DNA of 64,000 nt, from NCBI GenBank assembly GCA_024741835.1, contig JAENRP010000064.1:114854-178853 (forward strand). Direction: 5' to 3'. The translations under genes were made by a program, and so were the position numbers. This document shows, piece after piece, positions 59,178 through 64,000 of the stretch. The stretch comes from Diplocarpon mali. Its lineage: Eukaryota; Ascomycota; Leotiomycetes; Helotiales; Drepanopezizaceae. The notes under the pieces are model-generated. The model did no database searches, was not told the origin of the DNA, and worked only from the letters and a program-made list of their open reading frames with translations. Numbering within the stretch: position 1 is the first letter of the stretch; each line of letters begins with the position of its first letter.

Positions 59178-60009
59178 GGGCCCATATCCAGATCCAGTTG
59201 ATGAGGACATCGTAGGGCGAAAAAGTGCAACTATCAGACGGCGAGGAAGAACAGCGTGAAGATTTGTAATTTCCCTGTGGCTTTTTCCAGTCCGAAAAAG
59301 AATAAATCAATCGGCAACCTGGACAGCGTTCTCGAGTCTCTTCTTCGCACGCCAAGCATATTTATGTCTAGAGACATTGTAATTGATCAAGAGAGTTGCA
59401 CCAACCACAGTTGATCCGGGAATTGGGCTGCATGATGAATTATGAGTGATATTACTTTACCCCAGGCGTTTGTGTCGTGAGAAGCGCTTCGGTTATGGGG
59501 CAGTGAGTCAACGAGTCAAAAACAAGCACCCGCCACCTTGCACAGTTTCAAAGAAGCAAGCTGCGCTTCCAGTGAGTGCCAAAGAATAATGATGTGCTTA
59601 CCTGTTGTGCTTGCGACCTAAGGGGTTGAAGGTAAACATGACTCGATTCGAAAAATTGTACATTTCGCAGACCCACCTTTCCGATGACACATCTCAAGCA
59701 TTGTCAGAAAAGGATGGGAATACACGCAGCACGGTAAAGTAATTCCTCTAATAGTAAGCCCTTAGCAGATACCCAGATATCGTTGTCATATCCACATCGT
59801 CGTTATGTAAGTCACCGGGATCCGGACATCTTTTCCTCTGTAACAGGAGTGGGGTTGGACGGAGCTGCAGACTGCAGTGTTACCTTGTACGTACAGAATA
59901 CAAGGTCGACATGTACCGTTTAAATTTTCGAAGCCTCGAGCTTTATTTTCGTCGATATCCTGGCACGCAAGTGAGTGTTTCTGGCTGTTAAAATCATAAA
60001 ACTCCCACG
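59178..60009. other. Intergenic between divergent genes
   Basis: This holds the promoter sides of rei1 (minus) and the broken oxygenase gene (plus). Nothing further is supported. Confidence 0.5.
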
Positions 60010-60468
60010 ATGACGGTCTCTCAAAGCCCACCGACCTCACAACCTTTCAATGTGCCTACTATTGACATATCCGCCTACCTGGTCGATTCCTTGTCTCCGG
60101 AATCTTACGAAACTGTCAATTAAATACGAGAAGCTTGCACAACTACCGGCTTCTTTCAACTCCTCGGGCATGATATTCCACGGTCATTGCAGGATGAAGT
60201 GCTCAAGGGCTCTGAAGCGCTATTCAAGTTACCGATAGATGAGAAAATGAAGCTAGACAAGAGTCAAAGTAAAGGAGCAAGCAATAGGGGCTATGAGTCG
60301 ATCGGGGGGCAGGGCTTGCAAGAGGACACACTGCCAGATTTGAAAGAGGTAAGTAACTACCATACACAAACTCAGCATTGTGCCGCCGAAGACTTGAATA
60401 AGTAATCACAAGCACAAGGGCTTTTATATTGGCCAAGAGATACCCGCTTCGGACCCCAGGGTCCAAAG
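60010..60468 (+). pseudogene. 2-oxoglutarate/Fe(II)-dependent oxygenase, truncated and with a premature stop
   Basis: This is the N-terminal part of an isopenicillin-N-synthase-like dioxygenase. Exon 1 (60010-60348) carries the DIOX_N features NVPTIDISAYL, IREACTTTGFFQLLGHDIP and KLPIDEKMKLDKS. Exon 2 starts at 60419 after a 70-bp GTAAGT...AAG intron and reads GFYIGQEIPASDPRVQ. Codon 38 is TAA (60121-60123) in the context VN-stop-IREACTT; Gln (CAA) is the residue expected there. Exon 2 is then cut at about 60468 by the TGTTAGAAATATATAAGG start of an LTR element, so the jelly-roll core with the HxD...H iron site is absent from the window. The gene is dead in two ways. The native substrate is unknown; such enzymes act in secondary metabolism. 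Confidence 0.88.
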
Positions 60469-60750
60469 TGTTAGAAATATATAAGGTATGGAGATTACCG
60501 CACGGAGCGGAGGCTAAGGCTTGGTAAGCCAACCTTATATATATACTACTTCAGCTCTTTAAAACTAGAATCTATATCTTTCGATTCTATTATAGTAGCA
60601 ATTCCTAGAATCGATTAACTTAATCAATCTCTCTAATCTTAAACCTGCTTCTTAGTAAAATACAATTATACAATACCTTTTCATATACCCTTATATATAT
60701 ATACCTTTTTCCCCTTTTTTACCCCTATTTTTCACCCCTTTTTTTAATAA
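60469..60750 (+). repeat. Putative 5' LTR of the copia element (3' boundary approximate)
   Basis: It begins with TG as LTRs do, precisely where the oxygenase exon is cut. The 3' boundary before the Gag start (about 60767) cannot be set because no second LTR copy is in the window. Confidence 0.55.
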
Positions 60751-63700
60751 CCCTAACTTAATAAAAATGATTAAGAAGACTATTAAGAATAACGATGCTA
60801 AGATTAAGCTCAATTGGTCTAACTATTAGAAATGGGAACTAGCTACTATTTAAAACTTAGCTATAAATAGCTATCTCTAATAGGCCATCGGCCCTATTCC
60901 TTCGAAATCTGCCAAATCTAAAGGTAAATAGGAAAAGAAGAATTAAAAGGCTATAACTACTATAGCTAAAGGCCTTACCCTTAGCCTTAATAGAAAGTAT
61001 CGCACTTAGATTATAGTCGATGATACTTACGCTCTTTAGAACGCTCTTAAAGCAGGAGAGAGCAAACTTATTAAGAACTTTAAGACTTATATAAATTTAA
61101 TTAAACAGTTTAATAAGGCTAAGTATATTCCCTACTCTAAGTCGTTTAATAACTACGTCCTACGACTCAAGAGTATTCAAGCTCTCCTTTAAGGCTATAG
61201 CAACCCTTTTAATAATACTCAAATGAAAAAGCAATTGCTTAACAGTCTCTTAATAGTTAGAATATAGAGTTTAATTATAATTAACTTTAAAACCTCTCTT
61301 ATAATCTTATAAAAGATAATTGTTATAATTTAAAAGTATAAAGTGATATATAGATAAGAGCTAAAGGTGGCGCTTATATCTATATAGATAGCTGCGTTAA
61401 TCGCTAAGGCCTACCTCGCAAGAGGAGGAGGCCGCAGTAGAGATAGTGGCAAAGATAGCAGCAGAGGTAGAGATAGAGGCAAAGGCAAATATAGAGGCAG
61501 AGGTAATAGAGGAAGAGGAGGAATATAGAAGGGAGAAAGAGGAGGAAAGTGTTATAATTGCAGTAAACCTAGCTATTAGAAAGCAGAGTACTAGTCGAAG
61601 AAGAGAGGAGGAGATAAAGCTAAAGCTTAAATAGCTAAAGATAATACAATCTTATCTATCTACTCTTATTCCTTAAAATGTGAAGTTGCCTTAATAATAG
61701 AAGCTATTAAGATAGCTTTAAGCTTAAAGATAGATTAGCCTTCTTAGAAAGTAGACTCTAGCGCTATAAGACACTTCTTTAGTATATAGAACGATTTTAT
61801 TAAAATCAGGAAGTAGAATAACCTAAAGCAAGTTAGAATAGCAAACGGCGCGCTTTTAAAAGCAATTGGCTATAGAGACTATATTATTAATGATAAACTG
61901 ACGCTATATAACGTATAGTACATTCTATCATTTAGCAATACTCGACTTATATTAGTCTCAAAGCTCGGCGATAATAATATTACTATGATCTTTAGTAAAG
62001 AAGAGGTAAAAGGGTATTAAAGCGACGATATAATATTTACTATACTATAGTTTAGTAGATTATTCACTTTATCTCGATCGCATACTACTATTGCAATTGA
62101 AGCAAATGAAAAAGCTATAAACCTTAGCCTTATATAACCTCTAGAACTAATTAATATAGAGACGATACTGCAAAACTCAAATAAAACGGATTCAAAGCTC
62201 TTCTATAGGAGACTAGGTCACCTTAACTATATTAAGCTAAAGAAGCTAATCGACGATAACTATAGCCTGAATATAGAAGCTCGAATTGCTTTTAAAGGAG
62301 AGAGAAACTGCGAAAGCTGCTTAATAGGTAGAATAAAGGAGCAATTTAATAAGAAAATAGATATAAGAATAGATAAGATCTATAAAAGACTCTACGCCGA
62401 TATATTAAGAATACTACTACTATCGATTAAGGGGTATTGCTACTTCCTATTAGTAGTAGATAACGCTTGCAAATGCTATTAGATAAGGCTATTAAAGAAT
62501 AAGAGCGCTGATAAGATATAGCTAAAAATTAAAGACCTAAAGAAGCAACTAGAGATAAAGAACTCTACTTTAGTAGTATACTAAAGGTCTAATAATAGTA
62601 TAGGAGAGTTTGGAGGCAGATTCTTATTATAGCTATTAGAAGGAGGTATGACCTTAGAACCTTCACCTGCTTATAAGTATAGTTTAAATGGTATCGTCGA
62701 ACGTTAGATATACGAAATTATAAAAATAGCTCGCTCTTGTATATACAACGCTAAGATAAATAGCTATATATAATGCTACGCTATAGAGTAGGCCTATAGG
62801 CTGAAGAATAGGAGGCTTACGAAGGCTCTACCTTTTAGAGAGCTAAAAGGCCTAACTCTATTAGAGGCGTACTTAGAATATACTAAAGATCTTTTAAAAA
62901 TTAGAGTATTTAGGTCTAGGGCATTCTTATTAAATAATAGAGGAAATGGCCTAGGTAAGTTCGAGTCAAGAACTATAATAGGAGCTTAGATACTTATAGG
63001 TATAATAAGCTCGAAGACGTATAAGCTATTAAACGTTAAGACTTTAAAAGAACTGATATTTGCTAATATTAAATTTAACAAATACTTAACGTATAACATA
63101 AGAGAAGTACAACTGTAGGAAAGACCTTAGAATAAGAGGCTAGCATAGGGTGCTATAAGCTTAATAAGACCTATAAGGCCAGTAGATATTATTAAAAGAC
63201 CTTTTATAAGAGTTATAGAAAGGCTAGTATATGAAACTAAGAAAGTATATAGTATTAAAAGACCTGTAATATTAGAGTTATTAGAAAATAGGCAGATTAG
63301 TAATAAAGCTGAAGTAAGAGGTATTAAACCTTAAAGGGTGATAGAAAACATCTTTAAAGCGTCTGATCAACGCGTTTTAAAGCAAATAGAGACTCCTACC
63401 TTACGGTATAGTAGGAAGCTGAAGCCAAAACGAGTATTTAGCGAGATTAATACTTAAGAGAGTATATTGACCTTTATAGGAAATTAACCAACTATTCCTA
63501 TAAAGGTAATATTAGTATATAACGCATTAAGTCAAAATCCAAAAGAATAGAAAGAAGTAATACTAATATAAAACAGAGGGGAGACAACACAGGAATAGGC
63601 CTAAGGGAAGACCTAAAAACAAAGAGGAGGAAGCACCATAAGCAGGCTCTCTTAGATAAGATATTAGGAATAAGTCCTAAGTATAGGGTATATTTAATAC

Positions 63701-64000
63701 TATAGCGACGCGCCCTATCTCTATATATAGAAGATGGCCCTTTTATCCCCTTACTATCTTGCGCTAATTATATAATATATATCACAAGACCTATCTGTCC
63801 TAGGTCTTTATATATATCCTAAATAATAAAAGTAGTAGCCTTTACTACTATTAGTAAAGAATATAAAACAATATAGGTTAAGGCAATAGCATATCAATTA
63901 CTAGCAAACCCTAAGTGCGAGAAAACTAATATATTAAAAGGCCTAAACTAGGGCTATATTATTATTAAAGGTAAAAGAAAAAAAAGAAGGGGTTTTTTTT
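60469..64000 (+). mobile_element. RIP-decayed Ty1/copia-type LTR retrotransposon (open at the window end)
   Basis: The element starts with TGTTAGAAATATATAAGG at 60469, taken as the 5' LTR end. Its coding strand is plus and A/T-rich, full of TAG and TAA. Remnants occur in copia order. Gag begins at about 60767. The nucleocapsid zinc knuckle at 61548-61591 reads CYNCSKPSY-stop-KAEY, where CX2CX4HX4C is expected. A decayed protease motif DSSAIRHF lies at 61754-61777 (DSGATRH in active elements). The integrase follows with LGHLNYIKLKKL (about 62215), the second zinc pair CESC (62309-62320) and YADILRIL with YFLLVVDNAC (about 62390-62470). Beyond 63520 the frame reaches YNALSQNPKE and then a purine-rich tract (about 63568-63580); no reverse transcriptase or 3' LTR was recognised before the window end. 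Confidence 0.85.

Overview
The window is nuclear DNA of a filamentous ascomycete (Pezizomycotina). Most genes carry several short introns (44-86 bp) with GT...AG ends and CTAA/CTGA-type branch sites, and all recognisable proteins are of fungal type. The protein sequences and the RIP-like decay of transposons are compatible with Leotiomycetes (Helotiales), but that placement is a guess. Exon structures below were built by hand from reading frame, splice sites and family knowledge.

Layout. 1-22.8 kb is gene-rich: 3' end of a glutaredoxin, an MFS drug:H+ antiporter, two orphan genes, the RSC chromatin-remodelling subunit Sfh1, an orphan basic-tail protein, the proteasome ubiquitin receptor Rpn13 divergent from ribosomal protein eL6, an amino-acid permease and a Kha1-type K+/H+ antiporter. 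22.8-41.7 kb is a 19-kb stretch with no gene I can support. Its first part (24-28.8 kb) holds a dispersed ~33-bp repeat family, a decayed Tc1/mariner transposase tail and a 16-bp perfect palindrome. Its second part holds clustered microsatellites and small duplicated motifs. 41.7-60 kb is gene-rich again: a bZIP-type regulator without an evident zipper, a CIA30-domain protein, beta-tubulin divergent from GCN20, a Whi2-like BTB protein, an orphan locus and the 60S-maturation factor Rei1. From 60 kb to the end, a 2-oxoglutarate-dependent oxygenase gene is broken by a C-to-T nonsense change and by a Ty1/copia-type LTR element whose pol region is full of stops.

Most notable points. (1) The beta-tubulin gene encodes Ala at codon 198 (GCG in place of the usual GAG Glu), the classic benzimidazole-resistance change, so the sequenced isolate is probably resistant to carbendazim-type fungicides. 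(2) The oxygenase pseudogene has a CAA-to-TAA stop beside a RIP-decayed retroelement inserted in its second exon, which looks like a gene killed by insertion plus RIP leakage. (3) Three housekeeping genes carry introns that are stop-free and a multiple of three long, so unspliced transcripts would still be translated. I found no convincing wholly new system. The repeat family at 24.9-27.2 kb and the stop-free introns are the least explained items.

Functionally the intact genes are mostly housekeeping (translation, proteasome, chromatin, cytoskeleton, ion and nutrient transport) and do not form a metabolic cluster. Their order shows two compact divergent promoters, rpn13/rpl6 and beta-tubulin/gcn20.
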